A stretch of DNA of 17,807 nucleotides from UBA11612 sp963976395 (GTDB taxonomy: Bacteria; Pseudomonadota; Alphaproteobacteria; Rhodospirillales; Rhodospirillaceae): assembly GCA_963976395.1 (NCBI GenBank), contig CAXBLG010000073.1, positions 1 to 17,807 on the forward strand, in the 5' to 3' direction. The translations under genes and the position numbers were made by a program. Below are positions 1-8,460 of this stretch, piece by piece; position 1 is the first letter of the stretch, and the number at the start of each line of letters is the position of its first letter. The notes beneath the pieces are model-generated. The model was not told the DNA's origin, searched no databases, and saw only the letters and a list, made by a program, of their open reading frames with translations.

Positions 1-1
1 C

Positions 2-691
2 TCCGATGGAGGAAATTGCTTCAATTTGAACAGCGTGGTTTCGGCGGCTCCAGATGGTCGGTACGAGGAACGAGCCTTGGGTATGGCGCAATACCGCAAT
101 CTTCTAAATGCATTAGATATTGACTCAGATGCCGCTGCATCTCTGGCAGCGTCACTATTGGATTGGGTGGACACGGACTCTGTCCCGTCTCCGCGCGGAG
201 CGGAAGATTATGTTTACGCTGTAATGGAGCCGTCCTATCGCACCGGCGATACTTTGTTGGCCGAGCCCAGCGAGTTGCGGGCAATTGCGGGATACACCGA
301 GACTATCTATCGACGCATTCGTCCATTTGTCTGCACGCAATCGGGGCCGGAGGTTTCTGTCATAAATGTGAACACGTTGCCTGAGGTGGGAGCACCCTTG
401 CTTGTAATGCTAGCGGGGCGCGAGCTGCGACTGGATCAAGCAATGCGTGCAATTGCGCGCCGTCCGTCCAGCGGATTCCGTAGTCTTGATGATTTTTTCG
501 AGGATGAGTCTTTTGTAGGTTTGGTCCTCGATCAGGATGTGCGCAGTCAATTCTCCTTACAAACCCGTTTCTACAACCTCGCGACTCAAGTGCATTTCTA
601 TGATGCCGTATTTTCCATGAACTCTGTCCTTGAGGTCGACCACGGTGGTCAAGTACGCGTATTGACTCGCAGATACGGAGCGTTCGAGTGA
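2..691 (+). CDS. gspK: Type II secretion minor pseudopilin GspK, 5' end missing
   Basis: GspK is the large minor pseudopilin that caps the periplasmic pseudopilus of the T2SS together with GspI and GspJ. The reading frame is open to the left edge. A TTG at 26 is possible, but the residues before it (frame from base 2, ending CFNLNSVV) match the conserved NLN segment that follows the pilin helix in GspK, so the true start and the prepilin peptidase site lie outside the window. Visible hallmarks are an aspartate-rich DWVDTD segment followed by a GAEDYVY loop, and a later INVNTLP segment followed by a helix-hairpin-helix-like region, as expected for the GspK alpha domain. The stop overlaps the GTG of gspL (GTGA at 688-691), indicating translational coupling. 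Identification is strong from motifs and from the K-L-M-N order. Confidence 0.92.
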   Translation, partial: SDGGNCFNLNSVVSAAPDGRYEERALGMAQYRNLLNALDIDSDAAASLAASLLDWVDTDSVPSPRGAEDYVYAVMEPSYRTGDTLLAEPSELRAIAGYTETIYRRIRPFVCTQSGPEVSVINVNTLPEVGAPLLVMLAGRELRLDQAMRAIARRPSSGFRSLDDFFEDESFVGLVLDQDVRSQFSLQTRFYNLATQVHFYDAVFSMNSVLEVDHGGQVRVLTRRYGAFE

Positions 692-1899
692 CTCATACGG
701 TCGTTTTAAAATTACCTCCGCGGTCAAACATGGCAACGTCTTGGGCGCTGTTCGATGACGACACGCGCGCTATTGTGGATAAGGGGGTGCTAGCAGCGGG
801 AGAGAGAATGCCGCTCACGGAAGCGATCATTCCGGAGCGCACATGGGTTCTGGTTCCCGGCGCAGCGGTTACGGTCAGGTCGATTGAAATTCCAAGCATT
901 AATGAAAGCCGCGCGCGGGAAGCAGCTTCATTCTTACTGGAAGACGATGTTGCGGTGGATCGTGACTCTCTTCATTTCGCTTTAGGAAAGCGGATCGCAA
1001 ATCGCCGCCTTGTAGCCTTTACGGCACAAGATGAAATGGAGGCGTGGCTCGCGTCGATTGCGAAAATGGAGCTGACACCCACAGCATTTATTCCGGACTT
1101 TTTAGTTGCGAACGCTGCAGAAAATACAGTGTCCGTGGTTGAGCATGAGGGTGTGGTTATGGTGTGTTTGGCCGACGGCGGTCTTACGGTCGAGCGACAG
1201 ACGTTTTCATGTTTCGCTGATGGGTTGTTGCCAGCGCAGGGGAATATCCATGTTTACACCAACGATCCCGTTAAACTTCTATCTGACGAGCTTATTCTAA
1301 GCGGACGTGTAACATCCGCGCCTGCACTGAGTGACGATGAAATACTAGAGACAGCCTATACCGTTTTGTCGGGCTCAAAGCCGCTCAATTTGCTTCAAGG
1401 CAAGTATGCGCGTCGAAAGAAGTGGAGCTTGCCGGGTGCTCATTGGCACCGGGCGGCTACTTTGGCGGGCGTCAGTGTCGCCCTTGCTGTAGCGTTACAG
1501 TTGGCGGGAGGTATTCGCCTTAACAGCGACGCCGCTGCTGCGTATACGCGTGCCGATGCCCTGTTTCATGAGGTTATGCCCAAAGGAACTCGCTTGGTAA
1601 ATGCACGCACGCAAATGCGCGCACAGGCTGATGAAATCAACGCGGCTACTTCAAACACCTTCTTACATGTTAGCGGCTTGCTATTCGCCGGTGTTGACGC
1701 CGTCGAAGGTGCAGAAATTGATTCTCTGCGATTTGATGGCGTGCGCCGCGAAATCGCAGCCAGCCTATCGTTACCGTCTTTCGATGCGATGGAAGAAATA
1801 AATAGTATAATATCATCTAGTGGCGGTGTTGTTCGAGAGGGCGGCGCGCGTCAGCAAGAAGAGCGAATTGTCGCCGATATTACGGTGCAAGTGCCATGA
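688..1899 (+). CDS. gspL: Type II secretion inner-membrane platform protein GspL
   Basis: GspL links the cytoplasmic ATPase GspE to the inner-membrane platform and pairs with GspM. The 403-residue product has the expected layout: a cytoplasmic actin-like domain (about residues 1-235), the conserved NLLQGKYARRKKW segment just before the membrane (about 234-246), one hydrophobic span (about 256-276) and a periplasmic ferredoxin-like tail. The length is typical of the family. The GTG start overlaps the gspK stop by four bases, and its own stop overlaps the gspM ATG in the same way, so the start choice is well supported. Nothing looks truncated. Confidence 0.93.
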   Translation: MTHTVVLKLPPRSNMATSWALFDDDTRAIVDKGVLAAGERMPLTEAIIPERTWVLVPGAAVTVRSIEIPSINESRAREAASFLLEDDVAVDRDSLHFALGKRIANRRLVAFTAQDEMEAWLASIAKMELTPTAFIPDFLVANAAENTVSVVEHEGVVMVCLADGGLTVERQTFSCFADGLLPAQGNIHVYTNDPVKLLSDELILSGRVTSAPALSDDEILETAYTVLSGSKPLNLLQGKYARRKKWSLPGAHWHRAATLAGVSVALAVALQLAGGIRLNSDAAAAYTRADALFHEVMPKGTRLVNARTQMRAQADEINAATSNTFLHVSGLLFAGVDAVEGAEIDSLRFDGVRREIAASLSLPSFDAMEEINSIISSSGGVVREGGARQQEERIVADITVQVP

Positions 1900-2390
1900 C
1901 GCAAATGATCAAGCAGTGGTGGACGGATAGATCGATCCGCGAGCAAGTGTTGTTGGCAAGTCTTAGTTTGATTGCGGTGTTGTTGATTGCCTTTCAATTC
2001 GTGGTCAGGCCTCTGGTCGAGTACCGTGCAGCGGCTGCCGCGGCGAATCAGGAAGCAATGGCATACCTTAAAGATGTTGAGAGCAGCGCAGCCACTATTA
2101 TTGGCCTACAAAATTTAATCAGGATCGATGTAGACGCGGACATTCAAACAATGCGGACAGCGGTTAGCACAGCGGCGCGTGATGCGGGAATCGTGATCAC
2201 CCGACTTCAACCAATCACGAGTGGCGGGCTCGACGTTTGGCTCGACAACGCCGAGTCAACATCCCTGTTTAACTGGACGGTATCGCTACATGAAAAATAT
2301 GGGATTGGAGTAACTCGAGCTTCAATTCAACGTAACGACGATGCCACGGTGCGTGCTCAGATATCGCTCAGCGGTGGAGGAGAGTCGTGA
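1896..2390 (+). CDS. gspM: Type II secretion inner-membrane protein GspM
   Basis: GspM is a bitopic inner-membrane protein that stabilises GspL in the T2SS platform. The 164-residue product has a short cytoplasmic N-terminus with positive charge, one transmembrane helix (about residues 18-37), an alanine-rich segment predicted to be helical, and a small periplasmic domain, which is the normal GspM layout and length. Sequence conservation in this family is low, so the call leans on size, topology and position directly after gspL. The ATG overlaps the gspL stop (ATGA at 1896-1899) and its stop overlaps the GTG of gspN. Confidence 0.88.
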   Translation: MTQMIKQWWTDRSIREQVLLASLSLIAVLLIAFQFVVRPLVEYRAAAAAANQEAMAYLKDVESSAATIIGLQNLIRIDVDADIQTMRTAVSTAARDAGIVITRLQPITSGGLDVWLDNAESTSLFNWTVSLHEKYGIGVTRASIQRNDDATVRAQISLSGGGES

Positions 2391-3118
2391 GTGCTCGCGG
2401 GCTAAGTGCTATCTTCTTCGCGGCCTTCGCGGTTTTTATAACTTTCACACTTCCCATAACGGTGGTGGTGTCTTGGTTTAACTTAGAGCGACTAGGCGTT
2501 TCCTACGGGCGCGCTGAAGGGACGGTTTGGGCGGGCTCCGTTGAGAATGTGGCGTGGCGGGGCGTGAGTCTCGGCGACGTCCAGTTTGCTTTTAGACCTA
2601 GTGCGCTATTGCTCGGTCGCGCCTCCATTAGTGTGGAGGTCGACGGCAGTGGCGCTCTAGCCGGGGGTGCAATCATTGAGCGCGGAATGGGTAAACTTTT
2701 CAGGGTTCGTGATGCTGTTCTTACCGCTCAGGTAGACCAGTTACCCGTTCTTGTGCCGGTCAGTGGAAGCGTTGCCCTTAACATAATTGAGGCTACTTTC
2801 GACACAGGCGGGTGTCGATCAGTGGATGCGGACTTGCAGACAGATGCGTTGGCCCGCCCATCAAATGGCTTGGACTGGGCGGGACCTGTTCTTTCCGGCA
2901 CGGCCTCGTGTGTGGAAGGTGCGGTTTTAATACCTTTGACTGGCCGCGAGGGATCTGAAGCTGTATCCCTAGCCATGACCCTTCAACATGATCGGACATT
3001 TAACCTGCGTGCATCGGTCAATACGGGAAATGATGCGCTTGCATTTATGCTGGGTGCGATAGGATTTTCAATAAAAGGCGACGCTTATACGCTGGTTCAG
3101 AACGGACGGTGGGGATGA
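2387..3118 (+). CDS. gspN: Type II secretion protein GspN
   Basis: GspN is an accessory T2SS protein present only in some systems. It is anchored in the inner membrane with a large periplasmic part, and its exact role is unsettled. The 243-residue product has an N-terminal hydrophobic span (about residues 7-29), then the GspN-like pattern of an EGTVWAGS segment followed by W-G-V-S-L-G, which is characteristic of the family. The protein is close to the usual family length. GTG start coupled to gspM (GTGA at 2387-2390); the stop overlaps the ATG of the following lipoprotein gene. Position after gspM supports the assignment. Confidence 0.87.
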   Translation: MSARGLSAIFFAAFAVFITFTLPITVVVSWFNLERLGVSYGRAEGTVWAGSVENVAWRGVSLGDVQFAFRPSALLLGRASISVEVDGSGALAGGAIIERGMGKLFRVRDAVLTAQVDQLPVLVPVSGSVALNIIEATFDTGGCRSVDADLQTDALARPSNGLDWAGPVLSGTASCVEGAVLIPLTGREGSEAVSLAMTLQHDRTFNLRASVNTGNDALAFMLGAIGFSIKGDAYTLVQNGRWG

Positions 3119-3630
3119 ACACGAACTTGTTGAGATTCGCAGCAAAACCGGTCGGATTATTTTTTCTGGTGGCCTTACTGGCTGGGTGTGGAACTACGAC
3201 TGAGTCATCGGTATCTGTGCCGATTACACAGCAGGTGGTCGTGCCATCAGTTGCTGGCGAAAACCACATTGGGATGCTGTCTCCGCAAACACTTGCAGCA
3301 GGTGAGTGCGGTTTGTTCCTGTGGTCACGATCTTCGGAGCGTAATCTGATTATGTTCAATGGGCGAGACGGCATGGCCCATATGGTTATTAATGGTCAGA
3401 GCGTGAAGTTTCCGCGTCTACAGGCGGAAGGTGAACAAATTCTCGGTCAATTCGAAAAGCAAACTTTTCAACAAAGCCCATATACGCTTTACATTGAGGT
3501 AAAATTTGAAAAGCGCGCCGGAATTTCTCGTGGCGCGGTTGTTCCCCAAGGCAGTCTGCGGATGGTAAGTGAGGGGGGCTGGGAGGTCATCGTCCCGATA
3601 GGGGGGCTTGTAGCCTGTGAAGGTCGTTGA
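3115..3630 (+). CDS. Small lipoprotein of unknown function at the end of the gsp operon
   Basis: The 171-residue product begins with a lipoprotein signal peptide: a positive N-region, the hydrophobic stretch GLFFLVALLAGC and a lipobox LAGC with Cys25. The residue after the cysteine is Gly, not Asp, which favours the outer membrane. I chose ATG at 3115 over the in-frame GTG at 3109 because it forms the same four-base overlap (ATGA 3115-3118) as the other genes in this operon. The mature part is acidic to neutral with a conserved-looking C-terminal WEVIVPIGGLVACEG segment and two further cysteines (in ECGLF and ACEG) that could form a disulfide. I do not recognise a named family. Location suggests a T2SS accessory role, perhaps pilotin-like, but that is inference from context only. 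Confidence 0.8.
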   Translation: MNTNLLRFAAKPVGLFFLVALLAGCGTTTESSVSVPITQQVVVPSVAGENHIGMLSPQTLAAGECGLFLWSRSSERNLIMFNGRDGMAHMVINGQSVKFPRLQAEGEQILGQFEKQTFQQSPYTLYIEVKFEKRAGISRGAVVPQGSLRMVSEGGWEVIVPIGGLVACEGR

Positions 3631-3889
3631 GTTATAAGTACAGCCTTAAAATTTCTGGCCTACTTATGAGAAGAGCAGACTTGATGAAAATGGATACCAA
3701 CCTCGGCTACGCGCCCAAATCTTGACACAGATACTGCCGAGATGTCGGGGGGGCGTGTCTCCGCAAAAAAAATCGTTAACTCAATGAGTTATCGGGCTTT
3801 GCCATTTCTGGTTTTTGCTCGGCCTTGCCCGTGGCTTCAGGGTTATTCTGATATAGGAGCAAAAACTCCATCCAATCTCTGTTTTAGAT
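3631..3889. other. Gene-free gap between converging operons
   Basis: These 259 bases separate the end of the gsp operon from the end of the hyuB operon. No credible coding frame is seen; a 64-codon + strand frame at 3742 runs into the antisense of hyuB and has no family character. The gap contains a minus-strand terminator-like hairpin (3765-3794), an inverted repeat ATAAGTA/TACTTAT (3634-3640 and 3661-3667) just after the gsp operon with no T-run, and a split inverted repeat CGGGC/GCCCG (3793-3797 and 3827-3831). Confidence 0.7.
3765..3794 (-). terminator. Probable intrinsic terminator of the pot-hyu operon
   Basis: On the minus strand, about 95 bases after the hyuB stop, a near-perfect palindrome (TAACTCA-T-TGAGTTA, 3777-3791) extends through one mismatch by two more GC pairs (3774-3775 with 3793-3794). 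It is followed within a base or two by a run of eight Ts (the A-run 3765-3772 on the + strand). The stem is AT-rich, so it would be a modest terminator. On the + strand no T-run follows, so it does not serve the gsp operon. Confidence 0.6.
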
Positions 3890-5641
3890 CTATGTCGATG
3901 GGCCGCTACCATCGCGGAGCTGGCTTGTTTTTATAATATCAAGCGCACCGTTTGCATCGACTGCGACACCGTATAGATCGTGCGCAGCCGTCGCGCTGAC
4001 AATACCATCAAGCACATCGCGCGCGACTTTTGTCGGGTCTCGCCGACGCGGATCACCCCAACCGCCACCGCCGGCCGATCTTACGCTGATTTTCGGATTC
4101 ACTAGAGAGCGTTTGCCGTATCGCGGGAGGTCGTTGACGCGGTGCCCACTGCTGACGACCGATATCTCTGCGTTCAATCCGTCGCCGCCGCCATTGGTGC
4201 CGTACGCCGCGGCATGCGACAGACCCTCGCTGCGGAACGATTGTACGACGTCTCCGTCCAGTTCGGCTTCATACTCGACTCCGGCACCACCGCGGTGCTC
4301 GCCCGGTCCCGCACTGTCGCATCGAATCTCGTGCCGGTTAACTCTGATCGGATAAAGCCGTTCATAGGCTTCGACGTTGGGTATAGTGAGGCCGCCCAAT
4401 GCGCCGATTAGTCCGATCTGATGGAAGCCGTCTCGCTCGGCCACTGCACCCGCCGCCGACACGCAGTTCCAATGATAGAGAACATAAGGCTCACCTGCCT
4501 CGTTATGACCCGTACTAATGCCATGGACTGTCTTTCCCCAACCCGCGCAGGCGCGTGCGGGATCGGCCTTGGCAAGCGCTTTCCAAATGGCATGAACGAT
4601 CTCGTGGCCCATATACATGGTGCTCATGGTTTGCGGCGCAGGCGGATTGGGATTGACGAGCGTTCCTCTGGGTAGAATGAGCTGTGCCGAGCGGAATGTG
4701 CCTTCGTTAATCGGAATGTCGCCGCCGAGGAACGAGGCAAGCCCGACATAGGTGAGCGAATGGGTGTTTGCGATCGGACTGTTTTTAAACCCACGCATCT
4801 GTGGGTCGGTGCCGGTGTAATCAACGGTGAGCTTGTCGCCTTTGATCGTTAGTGTGACGTGGATGTTAAACCGACCATCTGAAAAACAATCGTTGTCGGT
4901 GTGTTCGTCGCCTTCGTAACAACCGTCGGGCAGCGCCGCGATGATTTGCCTGAAGCGCGCATCGGCATGGTCTAAGACTGCGTCGAACACATCAGATATT
5001 GCCGTATTGCCGATCTCGTCCCCGAGAGCAATGATACGTTCTTCTCCAACCCTGGTTGCGCCAATCATCGCTTGCAAATCGCCGTCAAGGAGCTCGGGTG
5101 TGCGGCTGTTGAGGAGGAGGAGCTGCCATATATCGCGGCGAATAGTGCCCTTCTCAACGATACGTACCGGTGGCAAGCGGATCCCTTCCTGAAAAATTTC
5201 AGTGGCTTCACCATTATAGGTGCCAGGTGCACCGCCGCCGATGTCCGATTGATGGGCACGATCACAGGCAAATGCGACGAGCCGTCCGCCGACAAACACG
5301 GGCGTAGCGACAACCCAGTCGGGTAGGTGGTTGCCGCCGGCCTCGTAGGGATCATTCATCAGGAAGGCATCGCCTTGGGAGAAATCGTCTCCGAAGGCTG
5401 CGAGCAGCGCCCGCACCGCAAACCCCCCACCTGCGGCATGGCCCGGCAGACCGTCGGCTTGACTAATCACATGGCCGTCACGGCCGGTTATGTAGCAACT
5501 GAAATCATGTGCCTGGCTGAAGATCGGGCTTAGCGATGTCTGCGACATCACCCAACCCATTTGCCGGCAAATATGGTCCAGGCGATTTTGAGTTAGAGCG
5601 AGGAGAACGGGATCGATGATTCCAGCGTCCATTTCTGTCAC
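3890..5641 (-). CDS. hyuB: Hydantoinase B / oxoprolinase family protein (HyuB)
   Basis: HyuB is one of two subunits of ATP-dependent amidohydrolases that open cyclic amides (N-methylhydantoin, hydantoin, 5-oxoproline), and is related to acetone carboxylase subunits. The 583-residue product is full length. Family motifs are clear: NDPYEAGGNHLPD (about residues 96-108), RAHQSDIGG (about 128-136), the EIFQEGIRLPPV segment (about 148-159) and a C-terminal glycine-rich GGGGWGDP. The Asp and His residues in the first two motifs fit metal binding as in relatives. GTG start overlaps the hyuA stop (GTGA 5638-5641), as is usual for a pair that forms one complex. Last gene of the operon. The exact ring substrate cannot be told from sequence. 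Confidence 0.93.
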   Translation of the reverse strand: MTEMDAGIIDPVLLALTQNRLDHICRQMGWVMSQTSLSPIFSQAHDFSCYITGRDGHVISQADGLPGHAAGGGFAVRALLAAFGDDFSQGDAFLMNDPYEAGGNHLPDWVVATPVFVGGRLVAFACDRAHQSDIGGGAPGTYNGEATEIFQEGIRLPPVRIVEKGTIRRDIWQLLLLNSRTPELLDGDLQAMIGATRVGEERIIALGDEIGNTAISDVFDAVLDHADARFRQIIAALPDGCYEGDEHTDNDCFSDGRFNIHVTLTIKGDKLTVDYTGTDPQMRGFKNSPIANTHSLTYVGLASFLGGDIPINEGTFRSAQLILPRGTLVNPNPPAPQTMSTMYMGHEIVHAIWKALAKADPARACAGWGKTVHGISTGHNEAGEPYVLYHWNCVSAAGAVAERDGFHQIGLIGALGGLTIPNVEAYERLYPIRVNRHEIRCDSAGPGEHRGGAGVEYEAELDGDVVQSFRSEGLSHAAAYGTNGGGDGLNAEISVVSSGHRVNDLPRYGKRSLVNPKISVRSAGGGGWGDPRRRDPTKVARDVLDGIVSATAAHDLYGVAVDANGALDIIKTSQLRDGSGPST

Positions 5642-7680
5642 CTTAATTCAATGAGATAATTTCCGGCCCGGTCAATTGTGACATGATCATCAGGCCCAGC
5701 GTAGAGCGTCATGGTGTGCTCTTCGATGATCGCCGGTCCTGGTAAAGTGTGGCCAGCTCCTAGATCATCTCCACGGTAGACAGGGATATCTTTCCATCCG
5801 CTGCGGCGATCGAGAAAAACACGACGAGTCGAGTTGGCCTGAGGCAGTTGCTCGGTCTTGCTGTGCTCCGGCACGCTAAGGGCTCGGGCCGTCATTGTTG
5901 CAACCACGCGAAGCGCAGAAATCCGTATTGGAGTGATCGGCTTAATGTGGCCATACAAACGCCGATGCTCATCTTCAAACCGGCCTTTAAGGGATTTGAG
6001 GTGGTCGGTTTCTGGATCGTAGTCAATCTGAACCGAACGCATCTGACCTTTATACACGAGATCAAGCACCCGCCGCAGGGTTGGAGTAGGGGCCGTGGCT
6101 TCTATGTCGAACTCTGCCATCGCGGATGCGGTAAGTTCGGAGAAGCTGGCCTGCATTGCTGATAGAGATTCGTCATCCAATTGGGCATCGAAAACTTTGT
6201 ACAGATCGTGCCGAATATCGCTGTCGAGCATGCCTAGGGCGCAAAACGCACCGGCATGACGGGGTATATAGACGCGCCGGCAGCCCAGCGCTCGCCCGAT
6301 GGAAGCTCCATGCATCGGGCCCGCGCCGCCAGCGGCAACAAGCGTATAATGCACCGGGTTGAGCCCGCGTTTTACGCTGATTTCTTCGACGGCATGCAGC
6401 AGATTCTGTTCAAGAAGCTGCACAATTCCGATCGCTGCCTCTTCCACGCTAAGGCCGAGTGGATTAGCGATCCGTTCGGCGCAGGCAGACTGAGCTCGCT
6501 CTGCGTCAATCACAACCGAGCCGTCGCCGATTGGGCCGCTCCGCATCCGGCCGAGCACAACGAGGGCGTCCGTCGTTGTGGCGTCGGTGCCTCCTAGCCC
6601 ATAGCTAGCCGGTCCTGGCGCAGCGCCAGCGCCCTCCGGTCCGCATCGCAACAATCCAGCACCATCTACCGAGGCTATCGTTCCGCCGCCGGCGCCTACG
6701 GTATGAATATCTATGGCGGGCATGGCGACGTGATAACCGCCCAGCGTGAAACCATCGATAAGTTGAGCACGGCCACCTTGCAGCATGCTCACATCGCAAC
6801 TGGTTCCGCCGATTTCCATGGTAATTAGATTGTCACTCTCGCAAAGACGTCCGTAGTAGCGCATGGCGCCAACGCCGGCCGCCGGCCCTGAAAGACAAAG
6901 GCTGACCGGCGCTCTGGCGACCCGATCTAGGTCGATTGCGCCGCCATTACTTTGAATGAGAGTGACGTCGCCCTTAAATCCGAGTTCATGCAGACTTTTG
7001 CTGAGCGCTTCTAGGTATGAAACCACGCGACGGTGGATGTACGCATCGACAACCGCTGTTGAGCCACGCTCATACTCTCCGACAATTGGTGCGAGACGAG
7101 AGGAGAGAGATACCGACAATTGAGGCGCTTCGGTGCGAATGATTTCGGCTGTTTCTTCTTCGTGGCAACCGTTCATATATGCGTTGATGTAGCAAACAGC
7201 GATTGCTTCCACACCATGCTGGTCGAAAAATTTGACGGCAGCGCGCACATCATCCGCTGCAAGGGGTTTTAGTTCGGCGCCGCGTGCATCAATACGTTCT
7301 TTGATGCCGAGCCGAAGATGGCGTGGCACCAACGGTTCGGCGAAGGGCGTGCGATGATCCCATGGGTTTTCACGGATACCGCGCCGGATCTCGAGGCTAT
7401 CGCGAAAGCCTGTTGTTGTAAGCATGCCGACCTTTGCACCCTTACGCTCTAAGACTGTATTGGTCGCGATTGTAGAGCCGTGGACAAACCAGCTGCATTG
7501 GCCAAGTAAATCAGCCACCGACATCTGCAAGCCAGCCGCAGCGGCGGCGACAGCGTTGAGCACACCTCGACTGGGGTCGCTTGGCACCGAAGGGACCTTG
7601 AAAACCTCGAGAGACCCGTTCGTCTGCTCTACAACTAAGTCGGTAAAAGTGCCGCCGACGTCGACGCCTATTCGGTTCAT
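5638..7680 (-). CDS. hyuA: Hydantoinase A / oxoprolinase family protein (HyuA)
   Basis: HyuA is the ATP-binding subunit that activates the cyclic amide for opening by the HyuAB complex in the cytoplasm. The 680-residue product is of normal length, with the N-terminal phosphate-1 motif GVDVGGTFTD (residues 5-14), the conserved VHGSTIATNTVLERKG segment (67-81), SGPAAGV (264-270), a second nucleotide-binding motif EIGGTSCDVS (289-298) and DIHTVGAGGGTIA (324-336). All are characteristic of hydantoinase A/5-oxoprolinase N-terminal domains with an ASKHA fold. It starts with ATG 36 bases after the DUF1028 stop; no strong ribosome site precedes it (a weak GGT about 8 bases upstream). HyuA relatives act on hydantoins, 5-oxoproline or ketones (acetone carboxylase), so substrate remains open. 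Confidence 0.93.
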   Translation of the reverse strand: MNRIGVDVGGTFTDLVVEQTNGSLEVFKVPSVPSDPSRGVLNAVAAAAAGLQMSVADLLGQCSWFVHGSTIATNTVLERKGAKVGMLTTTGFRDSLEIRRGIRENPWDHRTPFAEPLVPRHLRLGIKERIDARGAELKPLAADDVRAAVKFFDQHGVEAIAVCYINAYMNGCHEEETAEIIRTEAPQLSVSLSSRLAPIVGEYERGSTAVVDAYIHRRVVSYLEALSKSLHELGFKGDVTLIQSNGGAIDLDRVARAPVSLCLSGPAAGVGAMRYYGRLCESDNLITMEIGGTSCDVSMLQGGRAQLIDGFTLGGYHVAMPAIDIHTVGAGGGTIASVDGAGLLRCGPEGAGAAPGPASYGLGGTDATTTDALVVLGRMRSGPIGDGSVVIDAERAQSACAERIANPLGLSVEEAAIGIVQLLEQNLLHAVEEISVKRGLNPVHYTLVAAGGAGPMHGASIGRALGCRRVYIPRHAGAFCALGMLDSDIRHDLYKVFDAQLDDESLSAMQASFSELTASAMAEFDIEATAPTPTLRRVLDLVYKGQMRSVQIDYDPETDHLKSLKGRFEDEHRRLYGHIKPITPIRISALRVVATMTARALSVPEHSKTEQLPQANSTRRVFLDRRSGWKDIPVYRGDDLGAGHTLPGPAIIEEHTMTLYAGPDDHVTIDRAGNYLIELR

Positions 7681-7716
7681 GGCATTACCAAGTCATGGGG
7701 AAAGTGGGCGTAGTTA

Positions 7717-8460
7717 TCATGGATGGAACGGAAACTTCGTGCTGCCTTCGCGTGTCACGGGCGGGCGTTTGCCATACTCCCGCTGGAGTCCAAGCTGCTT
7801 AAAGTAATCTTTGACCCGCTGTACATTAGGGTTTCGGTTTCGCTCCTCGTAGTAGGGAAGGAGCGGTTCATACCAATCGAAGATTCGGCGCAGCTCTGCG
7901 ACCGGCTCCTCCGAGATATCGACCCGCAAATCGCAGCGGGAGGCTGACTGATCACCGTACGACAGGATCGCAGCTGAAGTTTGTCCTTCCTCCTGGCCCC
8001 CTGCGTCTCGGCCAGCTTCGATGGCGCGCATTAGCCGCGCTTCAAGGATTTCGGATTCGTTTTCGTGGAAGACCTCTGCAATAGCCTCGACGACCTGAGG
8101 GCCCGCCAAGAGATTACCCATGGCCACGAAGTTTTCCCCGGTGATATGGCCGGCCCATTGCATGTTGTCGTCGCCGGTAAATGCCGACGATCGGCCTTCG
8201 GCATCGACGATCCCGATCTGACGCTTACCCGGCCAGTCATCACTTGAGGTCACCTCCGCAATGACCTTGCGAGGGCTGTAACCCTGTTCAAGCAATCGGA
8301 GGCTGAAGGCGCCCAGACGTGGTTCTGCGACGGCTTGAAAGGCGACGGCCCCGGCATGGGATACAAAGGAGCACCGACTGCCAACGGCCGGCGAACTGGT
8401 GGCCATCGCGATACCCCGCCGGCCCGTACTTTTACATCGACCAACAATCGTAAATGTCAT
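7717..8460 (-). CDS. DUF1028 family putative Ntn-type hydrolase, short form
   Basis: DUF1028 proteins are placed in the Ntn-hydrolase clan, in which an N-terminal Thr, Ser or Cys acts as nucleophile; no member's reaction is firmly known to me. The 247-residue product starts MTFTIVG, so Thr2 could become the nucleophile after Met removal. Family landmarks are present: a VGS motif (about residues 26-28), RQIGIVDAEG with SSAFTG (about 81-96), WAGH (about 102-105) and GNLLAG (about 115-120). It lacks the usual RGRQS after GGD (here GGQEEGQTS) and lacks a C-terminal extension. The ATG overlaps the potA stop (ATGA 8457-8460), tying it to the importer operon; hyuA follows. A role in cleaving or editing the imported amide is inferred from context only. 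A diverged paralogue lies at 12645-13493. Confidence 0.85.
   Translation of the reverse strand: MTFTIVGRCKSTGRRGIAMATSSPAVGSRCSFVSHAGAVAFQAVAEPRLGAFSLRLLEQGYSPRKVIAEVTSSDDWPGKRQIGIVDAEGRSSAFTGDDNMQWAGHITGENFVAMGNLLAGPQVVEAIAEVFHENESEILEARLMRAIEAGRDAGGQEEGQTSAAILSYGDQSASRCDLRVDISEEPVAELRRIFDWYEPLLPYYEERNRNPNVQRVKDYFKQLGLQREYGKRPPVTREGSTKFPFHP

Noticed and set aside
3634..3667. ATAAGTA/TACTTAT inverted repeat just after the gsp operon as a + strand terminator.
   Set aside because: The stem is only seven AT-rich pairs with a 20-base loop and no T-run follows.
3742..3936. A 64-codon + strand frame in the gap after the gsp operon.
   Set aside because: It has no ribosome site or family resemblance, spans the terminator-like hairpin and runs into the antisense of hyuB.
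5848..6597. Overlapping + strand frames of 68-113 codons inside hyuA.
   Set aside because: They are antisense shadows of a well-conserved gene, rich in Arg, His and Cys, without start signals or known domains.
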